This document shows, piece by piece, positions 35,636 to 46,924 of a stretch of DNA of 64,000 nucleotides. Every line of letters begins with the position of its first letter. The first letter of the stretch is position 1. Origin of the DNA: Photobacterium lutimaris (GTDB lineage Bacteria; Pseudomonadota; Gammaproteobacteria; Enterobacterales; Vibrionaceae); assembly GCF_003025555.1 (NCBI RefSeq), contig NZ_PYMH01000002.1:496001-560000 (forward strand). Direction: 5' to 3'. Position numbers and translations under genes: made by a program. The notes beneath the pieces were generated by a model, which saw nothing but the letters and a program-made list of their open reading frames with translations, made no database searches and was not told the origin of the DNA.

Positions 35636-35769
35636 TTAGCTGGTATCCTAATTAACGGGTGTACAGCAACTTTCGTTTTTCCACATTAGCACTGATTCAC
35701 GGCGAATTACGCGCTGGGAATGGTTACGCCGTCGTTAAATTGTTCCTTTTTCAATCAAACAACCACATT

Positions 35770-35797
35770 TGAGCGCATCCGAACGCGCGAACGCTCA
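35770..35797. promoter_or_regulatory. Inverted repeat upstream of glpA (possible GlpR region)
   Basis: TGAGCG (35770-35775) and CGCTCA (35792-35797) are inverted around 16 bases that contain GAACGCGCGAAC. GlpR half-sites carry a TTCG/CGAA core, which is seen here, but no full match to the consensus. Confidence 0.35.
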
Positions 35798-35801
35798 CAA
35801 T

Positions 35802-35817
35802 TGTGTGGCCGATCAAA
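35802..35817. promoter_or_regulatory. CRP-like site upstream of glpA
   Basis: TGTGTGGCCGATCAAA matches TGTGA-N6-TCACA at eight of ten positions, about 97 bp upstream of the glpA start. CRP control of glp operons is known in E. coli. Confidence 0.5.
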
Positions 35818-35913
35818 TATTGCCTTCCCAAAAAGTGGCATATTACAGGGTATAGAGTAGAAGGAATTTCCCATTTCCTGATCCACGGACCAAAACAATA
35901 AGCGAAAACGAAC

Positions 35914-37617
35914 ATGAATAGTTGGTTTGAAACAGATGTTGTGATCATTGGCGGCGGCGCAACCGGTACCGGTATCATGCGTGACTGTGCCTTGCGCGGA
36001 ATCCCATGCATCCTAGTTGAAAAAGATGATCTTGCATCAGGGACAACAGGAAGAAACCATGGCCTCCTCCACTCCGGTGCAAGGTACGCCGTTACCGATC
36101 AGGAATCGGCTAAAGAATGTATCCAGGAAAACCGTATCCTGAAGAACATTGCTCGCCATTGCGTTGAAGACACCCAAGGGCTGTTTATTTCTCTGCCAGA
36201 TGATGATCTCGATTTTCAAAAAACCTTTATTTCATCTTGTCAGGCCGCCGACATCGATGTTGAGCAACTCTCTCCAAAAGATGCGCTTCGGCTTGAGCCA
36301 AACTGTAACCCGTCATTAATTGGGGCCGTGAAAGTCCCAGATGGTACCTTAGATCCATTCCGCCTATCGGCTTCAAATGTCTTGGATGCTGTCGAGCATG
36401 GTGCGCGTTTGTTTAATCACACCCATGTCACCGGTTTGATCAGAGACGGAGCGACAGTTCGTGGTGTTTCCTGCCTCGATATGAAGACCGGAAAGTCATT
36501 CGAAATCCACGCCAAACAAGTGATCAATGCCGCAGGGATTTGGGGCCAGCAAATTTGTGAATATGGCGATCTGTCCATCAAGATGTTTCCAGCCAAAGGA
36601 TCGCTGCTGATCCTTGACTACCGCATCAACAACTTGGTGATCAACCGCTGTCGTAAACCCTCTGATGCCGACATCCTTGTTCCCGGCGATACCATTTCAC
36701 TGATCGGCACCACATCCGAGCGGATCGATTACGACAAAATCGATGATCTTCATGTCAGCAGCAAAGAAATCGATATTTTGCTGGAAGAAGGCACCAAGCT
36801 TGCGCCTATCATGGCCAATACCCGTGTATTGCGTGCCTATGCCGGTGTCAGGCCTTTGGTAGCGGTCGATGGCGATACCAGCGGTCGAAATATCAGCCGC
36901 GGTATTGTGTTGCTTGATCACGCTGAACGTGATGGCCTAGACGGCTTTGTCACGATTACCGGTGGCAAGCTAATGACCTACCGAATGATGGCCGAGTGGA
37001 CCACCGATCTGGTCGCGAAAAAACTGGGCAATACCGCGCCGTGTATTACCCACGAGAAACCGTTGCCAGGCTCCGAGCAAATAAAACCGAAAAAACAGGC
37101 GACAGCCAGTCTTGCCAAGCCCGTTTACCAATCCGCCTTTTATCGCCATGGCGAACGCGCAGAAAAATTCCTTGGTAACGACAAGAAAAGCCAAGCGGTG
37201 ATCTGTGAGTGTGAAATGGTGACTTGTGGCGAAGTGGAATATGCCATTAAAGATTTGGATGTTCACAACCTCGTCGATCTTCGCCGCCGCACCCGTATTG
37301 GTATGGGCCCTTGCCAAGGTGAGCTCTGCTCCTACCGTGCTGCCGGGCTTTTCTCTGAATTCGGTAAAACCTCAGGCACAGAAGCGAGCCACTTACTGGA
37401 AGAGTTTCTCGAAGAGCGCTGGAAAGGGATCAAACCGGTTTTCTGGGGCGATGCATTACGTGAAGGCGAATTCACCTATTGGATCTATGAAGGACTTTTC
37501 GGCGTCAGCGACCTTCCGGAGCAACAAGCAAATGACATCGAGCGCTCATCCCAAACAAGCAAACAAGCCGTTCCAGCAACGACCCAAACTAAGCCTGCTG
37601 ACGAGGTAACCCAATGA
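35914..37617 (+). CDS. glpA: Anaerobic glycerol-3-phosphate dehydrogenase subunit A
   Basis: 567 aa. The FAD-binding Rossmann fold is [20 protein letters not shown] at the start. A BFD-type [2Fe-2S] region lies near residue 425-475 ([29 protein letters not shown]). GlpA oxidises sn-glycerol-3-phosphate to dihydroxyacetone phosphate and passes electrons through GlpB/GlpC to menaquinone under anaerobic conditions. The stop overlaps the glpB start (ATGA). The C-terminal 30 residues are low-complexity ([20 protein letters not shown]). Confidence 0.95.
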   Translation: MNSWFETDVVIIGGGATGTGIMRDCALRGIPCILVEKDDLASGTTGRNHGLLHSGARYAVTDQESAKECIQENRILKNIARHCVEDTQGLFISLPDDDLDFQKTFISSCQAADIDVEQLSPKDALRLEPNCNPSLIGAVKVPDGTLDPFRLSASNVLDAVEHGARLFNHTHVTGLIRDGATVRGVSCLDMKTGKSFEIHAKQVINAAGIWGQQICEYGDLSIKMFPAKGSLLILDYRINNLVINRCRKPSDADILVPGDTISLIGTTSERIDYDKIDDLHVSSKEIDILLEEGTKLAPIMANTRVLRAYAGVRPLVAVDGDTSGRNISRGIVLLDHAERDGLDGFVTITGGKLMTYRMMAEWTTDLVAKKLGNTAPCITHEKPLPGSEQIKPKKQATASLAKPVYQSAFYRHGERAEKFLGNDKKSQAVICECEMVTCGEVEYAIKDLDVHNLVDLRRRTRIGMGPCQGELCSYRAAGLFSEFGKTSGTEASHLLEEFLEERWKGIKPVFWGDALREGEFTYWIYEGLFGVSDLPEQQANDIERSSQTSKQAVPATTQTKPADEVTQ

Positions 37618-38957
37618 AATTTGATAGCATTATCATCGGCGGCGGTGTCGCAGGCCTGAGCTGCGCTATTCGCTGTGCCGAAGCAGGAATGAAAACGGCA
37701 GTGATTGCTGCTGGGCAAAGTGCCCTGCACTTCTCGTCAGGCTCGGTGGATGTTCTAAGCCGTTTACCCAACGGTGAGCAAGTCAACGAACCGTTCGCGT
37801 CGTTCGGCGAACTGAAAACCCAATGTCCTTCTCACCCATACAGCAAGCTGGGTGAACTGCAATGCCGAGAAGCCATTAACTGGTATCAGGATGTTATGGC
37901 ACGCTGCGGTGTCTATTTAACGGCACAAGCTGATGAAAAAAATCATTACCGTGTCACCCCTATGGGGACCTTCCGCTCAACATGGTTGTCGCAGCAAACC
38001 GTGCACCAATTCCCGCAAGACAGGTTAGCAGAAGGGTTCACAGAGATCGCCTTGGTTACCGTTGATGGCTTCCGTGATTTTCAGCCTCAGCTAGCTGCGG
38101 ATAACTTGTCTAAGCTCAGCGCTTTTGAAGGGGTTAAGATCAAAACAGCAGCCGTCGAGCTGCCTGATTTTGACAACATGCAGCGCAACCCATGTGAATT
38201 CCGCTCAATCGATATTTCACGGGTTCTGCGTGACGAAACTAAGCTGCACGCTTTTGCCAAATCCATGATACAGCAAGTAGGCAAAGCCGATCTCGTCGTG
38301 TTACCCGCTGTCTTTGGCAATGGCGACGGTGCTGCAACCATTAAACTGCTTGAAGGCCTCACCGGTTTCAAAATTTGTGAACTGCCAACCATGCCACCGT
38401 CACTGCTGGGGATCCGCCTCGAAGAGGCAATGAAGTCCCACTACAAACATTTGGGTGGATTGATATTAGCAGGTGATGAAGTACTCAGTGGCGAATTCGA
38501 TAATCACCGCTTGGCGAAAATATTCACCCGTAATCATGAAGACATTCCACTGGTTGCCGATCATTTCTTGCTCGCCAGCGGTAGTTTTTTCAGTAAGGGC
38601 TTATCTGCGCAACGCCATGAAGTCAGCGAGCCAATCTTTGGCTTGGACATGGCCGATAGCACCCATCGTGACCATTGGTATCAGCCACAGTTTTTTACCC
38701 CACAGAGCCATCCGTTTATGAAAATGGGGATTGACTGTAATAACCAACTGAATCCGTCAATCAACAACCAGGTGATCAACAACCTGTATTGCGCCGGTGC
38801 CATTTTGGCCCATTATGATCCGGTACAGGAAGGTTCGGGCTCAGGCGTGGCCATCTCAACTGGCTACTATGTCGCCCAGCAGATGATCAACGTGCATCAG
38901 CACCAAGAACAACACCCGACAGAAACACTGCCAAAACAAGAAAGGACCACCGCATGA
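37614..38957 (+). CDS. glpB: Anaerobic glycerol-3-phosphate dehydrogenase subunit B
   Basis: 447 aa. FAD-binding [20 protein letters not shown] at the N-terminus and the [12 protein letters not shown]-terminal region are typical of GlpB. It belongs to the GlpABC complex on the inner face of the membrane. Both ends overlap neighbours by ATGA, indicating strict operon translation. Confidence 0.94.
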   Translation: MKFDSIIIGGGVAGLSCAIRCAEAGMKTAVIAAGQSALHFSSGSVDVLSRLPNGEQVNEPFASFGELKTQCPSHPYSKLGELQCREAINWYQDVMARCGVYLTAQADEKNHYRVTPMGTFRSTWLSQQTVHQFPQDRLAEGFTEIALVTVDGFRDFQPQLAADNLSKLSAFEGVKIKTAAVELPDFDNMQRNPCEFRSIDISRVLRDETKLHAFAKSMIQQVGKADLVVLPAVFGNGDGAATIKLLEGLTGFKICELPTMPPSLLGIRLEEAMKSHYKHLGGLILAGDEVLSGEFDNHRLAKIFTRNHEDIPLVADHFLLASGSFFSKGLSAQRHEVSEPIFGLDMADSTHRDHWYQPQFFTPQSHPFMKMGIDCNNQLNPSINNQVINNLYCAGAILAHYDPVQEGSGSGVAISTGYYVAQQMINVHQHQEQHPTETLPKQERTTA

Positions 38958-40165
38958 GCCTTCTTCAAAAAGACACCAGCTTTGACCAATGCATCAAGTG
39001 CACCGTGTGTACTGTCTACTGCCCGGTAGCCAAAGCTAATCCTGAGTATCCAGGCCCTAAACAATGCGGCCCTGATGGTGAGCGTCTGCGGATCAAAAGT
39101 CCTGACTTTTACGATGAAACACTCAAGCTGTGTACCAACTGTAAGCGTTGTGAAACCGCCTGTCCGTCGGGCGTTAAGATCGGCGATATGATTGCCGTTG
39201 CCCGTGATGAGCACGCCAAGTTGCCGATGAATATCAAAACCATCCGTGACTTTGTACTCAGCCATACCGACTTAATGGGCTCAGCCGCCACGCCATTTGC
39301 ACCGATCGTCAATACCATTACGGGGCTAAAACCGGTTAAGAAGATCATGCACAAGACCATTGGCGTGCACGATCACAAGAGCTTGCCAAAATACTCTCAC
39401 GGTACGTTCCGCCGCTGGTATAAACAAAACTGCACCAGCCAAGCGCTATATCCCAAACAGGTACACTATTTCCACGGTTGCTTTGTCAATTACAACCACC
39501 CGCAACTGGGTAAAGACTTTGTTAGCGTGATGAATGCAATGAGCATCGGTGTACAACTGATGGACAAAGAAAAGTGCTGTGGTGTGCCTCTGATCGCCAA
39601 TGGATTTTTCGACAAAGCGAAGAAGAATGCCAAGCTGAACATCCAGAACTTTTCAGCGGCGGTCGAAAAGCATGATGCTCCGATCCTCTCCACGTCATCA
39701 ACTTGCTCTTTCACTCTGAAGGAAGAGTATCCAAACGTGTTAAAGGTCGACAATAGCAAGGTGGCGAACAAAATTGAGTACGTTACCCGCTTCTTGCTAA
39801 AAGAGTTCATGAACGGACGTGCACCGAAGATGAAACCAATCAATAAGAAAGTGGTATACCACACCCCATGCCACCTAGAAAAAACCGGTGGCAGTTTGTA
39901 CACCATCGAGCTTTTGAAAATGATCCCAGGCCTTGAGGTTGAGGTACTTGACAGTCAATGCTGTGGCCTCGCCGGAACTTACGGCTTCAAGACTGAAAAC
40001 TATGACACATCGATGGCTATAGGCAGTAACTTATTCAATCAAATCAAACGTTCGAAAGCCGATTTTGCTATTACTGATTGTGAAACCTGTAAATGGCAAA
40101 TTGAAGAAAATACCAGCCTAGAGACCATTCACCCGGTATCACTACTGGCCATGGCGATAGCATAA
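38954..40165 (+). CDS. glpC: Anaerobic glycerol-3-phosphate dehydrogenase subunit C (Fe-S)
   Basis: 403 aa. Two [4Fe-4S] ferredoxin motifs ([15 protein letters not shown] and [14 protein letters not shown]) precede two CCG domains (EKCCGVPLI and [11 protein letters not shown]). GlpC anchors the complex and hands electrons to the quinone pool. It ends the operon, followed by a strong terminator. No glpT, glpF or glpK is in the window. Confidence 0.95.
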   Translation: MSLLQKDTSFDQCIKCTVCTVYCPVAKANPEYPGPKQCGPDGERLRIKSPDFYDETLKLCTNCKRCETACPSGVKIGDMIAVARDEHAKLPMNIKTIRDFVLSHTDLMGSAATPFAPIVNTITGLKPVKKIMHKTIGVHDHKSLPKYSHGTFRRWYKQNCTSQALYPKQVHYFHGCFVNYNHPQLGKDFVSVMNAMSIGVQLMDKEKCCGVPLIANGFFDKAKKNAKLNIQNFSAAVEKHDAPILSTSSTCSFTLKEEYPNVLKVDNSKVANKIEYVTRFLLKEFMNGRAPKMKPINKKVVYHTPCHLEKTGGSLYTIELLKMIPGLEVEVLDSQCCGLAGTYGFKTENYDTSMAIGSNLFNQIKRSKADFAITDCETCKWQIEENTSLETIHPVSLLAMAIA

Positions 40166-40185
40166 GCTTCAACATACCCCTCGGT

Positions 40186-40232
40186 CCCGAAATTTGCCTG
40201 TTCCCCACAGTTAACGCAAATTTCGGGATTTT
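40186..40232 (+). terminator. Terminator of glpABC
   Basis: CCCGAAATTTGC and GCAAATTTCGGG pair around an 18-base loop and are followed by ATTTTT. Confidence 0.85.
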
Positions 40233-40330
40233 TCCATTTCTGATCCTATAGTTGTACATGGCAAAGCATACTTTCGTGTCTATTTTTAATGACACGTTCA
40301 GCCGTTATTGGCAATAACAGGGAGAGTGAA

Positions 40331-42220
40331 ATGCAGCCCCATTTTTTCCGAACGATAAAAGCTAAGCTTTATCTCACCAGCCTACTTTTGATTAGTGCAA
40401 TGCTAGCATTTGGTGTTTTCGAAAGCCTTTCATTTATGAAGTTGGACAAGCTGCAGCTTGCCGCTCAAGAAACGGCTCATAGTAATACTGACCTACTCAT
40501 CTTACGTCGCTATGAAAAAGACTTCCTTGCCCGTCTTGATGCTAGCTATGTTGAAAGATTCAACCAAAAGCAAATTGAGCTAAATGCCCGGCTAGGAAAA
40601 ATAAAAGAATCACTCGCTCAGTATAACGACGCCAACAACGCTGAATTTGATCAGGTAATGGCATCGCTTAATAACTACGCTAACCAATTCAACATCATTG
40701 CCGACCAAACCACTCTGCTGGGGTTAACCCCTTCTGAAGGCTTACGAGGGAACATCCGCTCCGCCGCTAACAATACCGAAGAGTTACTTCTTACCAACAA
40801 CGACGAAAAACTCTATCGGTTATTGTTAACCCTTCGCCGTAATGAAAAAGATTTCCTGATCACCAAAGATCTCAACCATGTGTCAGCCTTTAACAACAAT
40901 CTAGATTCCTTTCTCTCCGCGTTGGCCACTAGCGAACTGACAGCATCACAGCAACGAGCGTTGAGACGTAGCTTAATCATGTATCAGATGATGTTTGATG
41001 AACTTGTTCAAGGCTATGCCACAGTTGGCCTTACATACAGTGAAGGGCTATACGGTGAGTTGAGATCCAATGTTCAACTTGTCGAAAATCAGATAGACCA
41101 GTTAGAGCAGGCAATCATCAACAGTATTACTGAACTGCAGTCGCAGGAAAAAGCCATTCTACTTGTTGGCGGGGTGGCGATAACCCTGATCATGACATTA
41201 GTGCTGTTAGTGATCAGCCGGACCATCAGCCATCGTCTTAGAGCAGTCAACGACATCATGCAGGACATCGCACAAGGTGAAGGTAACTTAACCGTAAGGA
41301 TGAATGACCAAGGTGATGACGAACTGGCACAGTTGAGCCGGTCATTTGACCTTTTCACCAGCAAGCTCCAAGCCATCATCAATAATATTGCCGACATTTC
41401 CCAACAGCTATCTCGAGCCGCCAACGAGTCAAAGTCAGCCGCCTCGGGCAGCCTGGCCAATGCCGAGCAGCAGCAAGGTGAATCAGCCAATATCGCAACA
41501 TCAATCAATGAGTTGCTCGCGACCAGCAGTGAAATAGCCAGTAATATCAACGACACGGCCACCGCAGCACGGAACGGGCAGGATAATGCGGTAAGAAGTT
41601 TGGAAATCAGCCAGCAAGCCGCAGTGTCTATCGATACACTTGCCAATGAAATTAACGCTGCCCAAAAACACATCCAGACCCTGGAGACTCAAAGCCAGAA
41701 TATCAACAAGGTGACATCGGTGATCAGAGATATTACCGACCAAACCAACCTGCTCGCCCTCAACGCCGCGATTGAAGCAGCTCGAGCGGGTGAACACGGC
41801 CGCGGATTTGCCGTCGTCGCCGACGAGGTCCGTCAGCTGGCACAGCGCACCCGTAGCTCAACTCAAGAAATAGAGCAAACCATCGATCACTTACTCGAAA
41901 CGGTCAGCCAAAGCGTCTCTGCTATGCAACACAGCGAGACATTGGCAAGCGATACCGTGGCGCACACCAAGCAGGCAAAAGAAGCCGCAGATTTAATTCT
42001 GGCAGCCATTACCGATATTTCAGATAGAAGCCTGCAGATCGCCTCAGCGTCCGAGCAGCAAGCAGCGGTGTCGGCGGAAATCGATCAAAACATCCACCGA
42101 ATTGCTGAGCTGGCTACCCATACCGCGGCAGCGGTCAGCCAAACCAGTAGCAGCAGCCAAGACGTTGCCAATATGGCCGACCAACTCGATAGCGTGGTCA
42201 GCCAGTTCAAATACAAGTGA
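40331..42220 (+). CDS. Methyl-accepting chemotaxis protein with HBM-type sensor
   Basis: 629 aa. GGGAGAG precedes the ATG at 40331. One N-terminal membrane helix ([16 protein letters not shown]), a periplasmic all-helical domain with two LRR-EKDFL-type motifs ([14 protein letters not shown] and [14 protein letters not shown]), which points to the helical bimodular (HBM) fold, a second helix ([20 protein letters not shown]), HAMP and a signalling domain with the conserved tip [23 protein letters not shown] domains often sense carboxylic acids. It is separated from glpC by a terminator, so not in that operon. Confidence 0.93.
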   Translation: MQPHFFRTIKAKLYLTSLLLISAMLAFGVFESLSFMKLDKLQLAAQETAHSNTDLLILRRYEKDFLARLDASYVERFNQKQIELNARLGKIKESLAQYNDANNAEFDQVMASLNNYANQFNIIADQTTLLGLTPSEGLRGNIRSAANNTEELLLTNNDEKLYRLLLTLRRNEKDFLITKDLNHVSAFNNNLDSFLSALATSELTASQQRALRRSLIMYQMMFDELVQGYATVGLTYSEGLYGELRSNVQLVENQIDQLEQAIINSITELQSQEKAILLVGGVAITLIMTLVLLVISRTISHRLRAVNDIMQDIAQGEGNLTVRMNDQGDDELAQLSRSFDLFTSKLQAIINNIADISQQLSRAANESKSAASGSLANAEQQQGESANIATSINELLATSSEIASNINDTATAARNGQDNAVRSLEISQQAAVSIDTLANEINAAQKHIQTLETQSQNINKVTSVIRDITDQTNLLALNAAIEAARAGEHGRGFAVVADEVRQLAQRTRSSTQEIEQTIDHLLETVSQSVSAMQHSETLASDTVAHTKQAKEAADLILAAITDISDRSLQIASASEQQAAVSAEIDQNIHRIAELATHTAAAVSQTSSSSQDVANMADQLDSVVSQFKYK

Positions 42221-42227
42221 TATCATC

Positions 42228-42262
42228 GTATACCCAAGTAACGTCAAGGTGCTTGGGTATAC
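42228..42262. repeat. Dispersed palindromic element, best copy
   Basis: GTATACCCAAG and CTTGGGTATAC are perfect 11-bp arms around a 13-base loop (TAACGTCAAGGTG). The same layout recurs at 63539 and in decayed form at 53174, 27471 and 7890. It lies just past the chemoreceptor stop codon. Confidence 0.8.
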
Positions 42263-42292
42263 CTAGCGATGTCTATCGAAGCGTTGTCAAAA

Positions 42293-43504
42293 TTAGCGGG
42301 GTTCTGATGGTAAAGCGCCGTCAGAGCGCCCTAGTTTGCTAACGTATAGGCGATAACATAGTGCGCCCATTAGTATATATAACACTGAGCCCCCCGCTAT
42401 CACCCCGCTCCAGCCGAAATACTGCCAGCAACCAATCAAATAGAAGCCGCCTAAGCTACCGCCAGCGTAGTAGTGCACCAAATACAAAGCCGTTGCTGTT
42501 GCCTTCGCCGTTTTTGCCCTTTGACTGACCCAACCATAAGCCAAGGAATGCGTGAAAAAAGAACCAGAACTGATCAGTAATAGTCCTAGTACCATGGCAT
42601 AAACAGACTCATACCATGCGACCCACATACCCATCGCACTGATACACGTGCCCAGCACCATACCAGGGGCTGCCGGAAAATGCTGAGTCCAGCGCCCACT
42701 CAATTTTGCTGATACTGTACCGCTGAGGTAACACAAAAAGATCATCGACGCCCAGCTTACCGGTACGGAGTAAGGTTCGGCGACTAGACGGAAGCCCATG
42801 ACAGAGTATAAATTAACAAACAAAGCAAAATTCACACCGCCAATCATCATCGCTTGCGATAACTCAGGCGTACGCAGATGCACCAATACGCTATAGGTTT
42901 GTTGCCGAAGCTGCCCTTTTGCTGGCTTGAAATTACGTTGTTCCGGCAACAGAAAGTAGATAGCGATGGCAACCACGAGGCTGAAAATCGCCATGCATAT
43001 AACGGCCCCTTGCCAGCCATAACGCTCAGATAGAAAGCCGCCTGAAATCCTCCCGGCAATCCCCCCTAGCGAATTGGCACTGATATAGCCGCCCACTGCC
43101 AGCATCAAAGCCCGTGATGTGAACTCCTCGGCCATATATGCCACGGCCACAGCAGCAAATCCCGCCAACGCGGCCCCCATCAGAGCCCGACTCAAGCTGA
43201 GCATGAGCAAGCTCTCTGCGGTCAGCATCAAAAAACCGATGACGGGCAATAAGCTTAGGCTGATTAACATCACCGGTCGTCGACCAATACGCTCAGACCA
43301 CACCGCCCAAGGAACAAGGGTTACTGCCAGCGCCAAGGTCGCTGCAGCCACCAACCAATTCACTTTTGTTGCTGAAACGGCGAAGTTCTCTGCCATCAGA
43401 GGCAGCATAGGTTGGAATAAGTACAAATTGCAGAAAATCAAAAAAGAGCCTAAACACAAGGCAAAACTGGCTCTTCGATATTCGGTTGTTTGAATGTCTA
43501 TCAT
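42293..43504 (-). CDS. MFS efflux transporter (YnfM-like)
   Basis: 403 aa with twelve membrane segments. MFS loop motifs are visible: WSERIGRRPVMLISLSLLP between TM2 and TM3 and the internal ALMGAALAGFAAVAVAYMAE. By overall style it belongs to the YnfM/arabinose-efflux-like group, exporting small molecules; substrate unknown. The ATG at 43504 is used; a TTG at 43543 would extend it. A LysR gene is divergent 100 bp away and probably regulates it. Confidence 0.85.
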   Translation of the reverse strand: MIDIQTTEYRRASFALCLGSFLIFCNLYLFQPMLPLMAENFAVSATKVNWLVAAATLALAVTLVPWAVWSERIGRRPVMLISLSLLPVIGFLMLTAESLLMLSLSRALMGAALAGFAAVAVAYMAEEFTSRALMLAVGGYISANSLGGIAGRISGGFLSERYGWQGAVICMAIFSLVVAIAIYFLLPEQRNFKPAKGQLRQQTYSVLVHLRTPELSQAMMIGGVNFALFVNLYSVMGFRLVAEPYSVPVSWASMIFLCYLSGTVSAKLSGRWTQHFPAAPGMVLGTCISAMGMWVAWYESVYAMVLGLLLISSGSFFTHSLAYGWVSQRAKTAKATATALYLVHYYAGGSLGGFYLIGCWQYFGWSGVIAGGSVLYILMGALCYRLYVSKLGRSDGALPSEPR

Positions 43505-43574
43505 GTTGGCTGTCAGCAAAGAAATCTGATCCAACCGTAGCAATTCGATAGGAATAGTGAAAATATATTAAAAC

Positions 43575-43587
43575 TATAGAAGCTATA
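43575..43587. promoter_or_regulatory. LysR-type palindrome between MFS gene and LysR gene
   Basis: TATAGAAGCTATA is a 5+3+5 palindrome, 18 bp before the LysR start, in the divergent gap. Confidence 0.4.
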
Positions 43588-43604
43588 AAGGATATATATA
43601 GCAA

Positions 43605-44480
43605 ATGGATATTCGCCAGCTCAATTACTTTGTTACGTTGGCTGAAACGGCCAATTTTACCCGGGCAGCAGCCAAGCTTCACATCGCGCAACCGGCGCTG
43701 AGCATCGCCGTTAAAAAATTTGAGCAGCAGCTCGGTATTATCCTGTTCGATCGTAACGAACGCCGTGTCTCGCTGACACCAGAAGGCGAAGTATTACTGC
43801 GTCATGCCCGCTTGATCTTACAAAGTGTCCACGACGCCACGATTGCGATGGAAGAATTGAAAGGGCTCACAAAAGGGGAAGTCAAACTCGGGGTACCAAG
43901 CTCGCTGGGCTCGTACTATTTACCTGATATTTTGATGGGTTTTAAAAGCCAATACCCTGAACTCAAATTAACCATTGTTGAAGCCGGTACTGAGACTATT
44001 CGTCAGATGTTGCTGGAAAAAGAACTCGATTTGGGCATTATCCACTGCGATCACATACCGGACAGACTTGCCACTGAGCACCTACTCACCACCCACATGG
44101 TCGCTGCCGTTCACCCAGAAAATGACTTAGCCACTCTCGATGTAATCGACTTCAAGACATTCTTTGAGCAGGACCTTGTGATGTTCAAGCCGGGCTATTT
44201 TCACCGCGAATACATCGATAGGATTTGCCAGGAAAATAACTTCAAGCCCAACATCGCCTTTGAAACTAACTTGCTGCCAATGATATTAAAGATTGTCCGC
44301 AATGATTTTGCGGTTACGGCATTGCTGGATATGGTTACGGAGAATGAGTCCGGTTTAGTTCCTATCCCATTCGAACAACCCGTGATACTGAATATTGCCA
44401 TTGCATGGCGAAAAGACGGTTATTTATCCGTCGCTGATAAAGCCTTCATGGAGTATGTAAAAAACAATCGCCAATTGTAA
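43605..44480 (+). CDS. LysR-family regulator (divergent to MFS transporter)
   Basis: 291 aa. The DNA-binding domain (LNYFVTLAETANFTRAAAKL, QPALSIAVKKFEQQLGIILF) and the CbbR/CynR-like effector domain (KLGVPSSLGSYYLP, LDLGIIHC) are complete. AAAGGA precedes the ATG. By position it likely controls the transporter at 42293-43504 by binding the palindrome between them. The inducer is unknown. Confidence 0.9.
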   Translation: MDIRQLNYFVTLAETANFTRAAAKLHIAQPALSIAVKKFEQQLGIILFDRNERRVSLTPEGEVLLRHARLILQSVHDATIAMEELKGLTKGEVKLGVPSSLGSYYLPDILMGFKSQYPELKLTIVEAGTETIRQMLLEKELDLGIIHCDHIPDRLATEHLLTTHMVAAVHPENDLATLDVIDFKTFFEQDLVMFKPGYFHREYIDRICQENNFKPNIAFETNLLPMILKIVRNDFAVTALLDMVTENESGLVPIPFEQPVILNIAIAWRKDGYLSVADKAFMEYVKNNRQL

Positions 44481-44799
44481 CCACTTTTACATCCTGTAAC
44501 ACAGCAAACCCGTTATTAACGAGTGTAAGCAATGTATTTACTGTGTTTAACTAACAATGCTCAAAACATCAACAGAACACAATCATTAACGACAATCAAA
44601 CACTTGATGCGGCATGCTTTTTCATGTCTGTAGCGCAATATTAACACATCACTCAAAATTCTGTTTCAGATCATAAACTGGTCCGATTATTGTCGTTACC
44701 CCACCTCTTTTTAGGTAAATTTATCAAAAATAATGTGTAAGAGAATTTTATCAATTAACACATTATTTCTTAATTTTGTGGTTTAAGAGGATTTTTTCC
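44481..44799. other. Control region of dcuC
   Basis: No gene. An inverted repeat, TAATGTGT (44731-44738) and ACACATTA (44758-44765), lies 35 bp before the dcuC start, in AT-rich DNA. I cannot assign FNR or ArcA sites with confidence. Confidence 0.5.
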
Positions 44800-46167
44800 A
44801 TGTTGGAGCTATTGATTGGCTTGGCAGTTACGGTTGCTGTTGGCTATTTCATTATTAAAGGATACAAACCTGCGGGCGTTCTACTAACAGCAGGTTTACT
44901 GTTACTACTTATTACTGGTGCACTGGGTTATAACGTACTGCCTGAGAAAATTCAGGCAACCGGTAACTTCGTCACCGACTCATTAGAGTATGTAAAATAC
45001 ATGCTTCAGTACCGTGGTGGCGGCCTAGGTATGCAGATCATGCTACTTTGTGGTTTTGCGTCCTATATGACGCACATTGGTGCTAACAACGTAGTGGTAA
45101 AACAGTTCTCTAAACCACTTTCCGTCATCAAGTCACCTTATGTTCTGCTAGTAGCTGCATATATCGTTGCTTGTTTGATGTCGCTGGCTGTAAGTTCAGC
45201 AACAGGTCTGGGTGTACTTTTGATGGCCACCCTATTCCCAATGATGACCGCGATGGGTATCTCCCGCCCTGCAGCGGTTGCTATCTGTGCGTCACCTGCA
45301 GCGATCATTTTGTCGCCAACATCGGGTGACGTAATTGTTGCAGCAGAAAAATCAGGTCTACCACTGCACGTATTTGCGGTTGAAACTGTACTTCCAGTGT
45401 CTATCTGCGCCATTATCGTCATGGCAGCTGCGGCGTTCTTCTGGAACAAATACCTAGATAAGAAAGAAAATATCGTCATGGAAAAAGTCGATATTTCTGA
45501 AATCGAAGTGAAAGCGCCAGCTTACTACGCAATCTTGCCATTTCTGCCAATCATCGGCGTATTTGCTTTCAACGGTGAAACGATTCCTGGCCTATCGCTA
45601 GATATCTACACCATCGTAGTCATGTCTATCTTTATCGGCGCGATTGTTGATTTCGTGACTAAACGCTTCAAAGGTAAAGAAACACTAGAAGATCTAGAAG
45701 CGTGTTATCAAGGTATGGCTGACGCATTCAAAGGCGTTGTCATGCTATTGGTTGCGGCGGGTGTGTTCGCACAAGGTCTAATGTCTATTGGCGCTATCGA
45801 CAACCTTATTGGCCTAGCAGAATCGGCTGGTGCCGGAGGCTTCGCGCTAATGTTGCTACTGACAGGCTTAACCGTTGCGGCCGCTATCGCAACCGGCTCT
45901 GGTAACGCTCCGTTCTACGCGTTTGTTGAGCTAGCGCCAGCGCTAGCAGGTAAAATGGGCCTAAGCCCTGCTTTCCTTATCATTCCGATGCTACAGGCGT
46001 CTAACCTAGGTCGTACGATCTCTCCAGTTTCAGGCGTAATCGTTGCAACATCTGGTATGGGTAACGTGAGCCCGTTCGAAGTAGTTAAACGTACTTCAGT
46101 TCCGGTTCTATTTGGCTTGCTGACCGTTATCATCGGTACGGTTGTGTTGGTTCCAATGTACAGTTAA
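44800..46167 (+). CDS. dcuC: Anaerobic C4-dicarboxylate transporter DcuC family
   Basis: 455 aa, about twelve membrane segments. AAGAGGA precedes the ATG at 44800. The family features GFASYMTHIGANN, SSATGLGVLLMATLFPMMTA, ICASPAAIILSPTSGDVI and LGRTISPVSGVIVA are present. It exchanges or exports succinate, fumarate or malate during anaerobic growth. Together with glpABC it fits fumarate respiration or fermentation. A strong terminator follows. Confidence 0.9.
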   Translation: MLELLIGLAVTVAVGYFIIKGYKPAGVLLTAGLLLLLITGALGYNVLPEKIQATGNFVTDSLEYVKYMLQYRGGGLGMQIMLLCGFASYMTHIGANNVVVKQFSKPLSVIKSPYVLLVAAYIVACLMSLAVSSATGLGVLLMATLFPMMTAMGISRPAAVAICASPAAIILSPTSGDVIVAAEKSGLPLHVFAVETVLPVSICAIIVMAAAAFFWNKYLDKKENIVMEKVDISEIEVKAPAYYAILPFLPIIGVFAFNGETIPGLSLDIYTIVVMSIFIGAIVDFVTKRFKGKETLEDLEACYQGMADAFKGVVMLLVAAGVFAQGLMSIGAIDNLIGLAESAGAGGFALMLLLTGLTVAAAIATGSGNAPFYAFVELAPALAGKMGLSPAFLIIPMLQASNLGRTISPVSGVIVATSGMGNVSPFEVVKRTSVPVLFGLLTVIIGTVVLVPMYS

Positions 46168-46197
46168 CTTACAACACTGAGTATGCTCAAATAACAT

Positions 46198-46232
46198 CCC
46201 GGTATGGCGAACACCATACCGGGATTTTTATT
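46198..46232 (+). terminator. Terminator of dcuC
   Basis: CCCGGTATGG and CCATACCGGG pair around six bases, followed by ATTTTTATT. Confidence 0.9.
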
Positions 46233-46288
46233 ACCCGTTACATACTGCCCTTAACAAGAACGGCTTTACTCTTTATCTTGGGCTGTCT

Positions 46289-46858
46289 TTACTGGCAAGC
46301 GACAATTTCTAGATTGTAGCTATCATCTTTGTCGCTTGGGTGGTTATAGCGAAGATAGCAGTTATCATTTTTCAATGTTGGTTTGCCACCAGTATAAATT
46401 AAGTTCGATTTATCTGTGATGATAAGTGCATTATCTTCGTCTTTTTTGGTAATCCCCCAATCTTTATTTTCTTGATAGTCTCTATTAATTCCATCAACTA
46501 AAGTGGTAATGGTATAGAAATCTGACTCAGGATAACCGTATCTAAAAATACAACGATTACTATCGTTTACATTTAGTTCGCAACCAGGAATCGGAATTGC
46601 TTCGCCAATATAACCACTTGGATCTTTTTCCCCAGAATCTAGGTTTGTAATATAGTCTCTATTTTCAAGGCCAGCCATGGCCATTTTACCGAAACCAATC
46701 TCCAAGCCAGATTCAACCGCCCCTTTCAGCCCTTCTAGCGCCGAGTTACGGGCATCAGTCTGCAAGTTTAAGAAGCGCGGAGCAGCAGTAACTGCTAAAA
46801 TACCAAGAATGACGATCACCACGACTAACTCTATCAGTGTAAAACCATTTTTCTTCAT
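46289..46858 (-). CDS. Orphan type IV prepilin-like protein (MSHA-like)
   Basis: 189 aa. A short leader MKKNG is followed by [20 protein letters not shown], the class III/type IV prepilin signature; cleavage is expected after Gly5, with Glu5 of the mature pilin present. [20 protein letters not shown] is typical of MSHA-like pilins. Cysteine pairs near the C-terminus ([24 protein letters not shown] and VACQ) suggest a D-loop. No other pilus gene is nearby. A hexamer tract lies 67 bp upstream and a TTGACA (minus strand 46895-46890) lies between, so the tract is 30 bp upstream of a candidate -35. Confidence 0.88.
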   Translation of the reverse strand: MKKNGFTLIELVVVIVILGILAVTAAPRFLNLQTDARNSALEGLKGAVESGLEIGFGKMAMAGLENRDYITNLDSGEKDPSGYIGEAIPIPGCELNVNDSNRCIFRYGYPESDFYTITTLVDGINRDYQENKDWGITKKDEDNALIITDKSNLIYTGGKPTLKNDNCYLRYNHPSDKDDSYNLEIVACQ

Positions 46859-46924
46859 TGTTAAACCTATCGAGTATCTACTCTAACACTGTCAATTTAA
46901 TGACTAACACTCGACGAGTCAATG

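Larger units (their letters stand above)
35636..35913. other. Control region of glpABC
   Basis: No gene. It holds the inverted repeat at 35770 and the CRP-like site at 35802, annotated separately. Confidence 0.6.

Noticed and set aside
41089..41673. A 194-codon minus-strand frame inside the chemoreceptor gene
   Set aside because: Antisense to the conserved HAMP and signalling region; a shadow frame of a helical, low-complexity gene.
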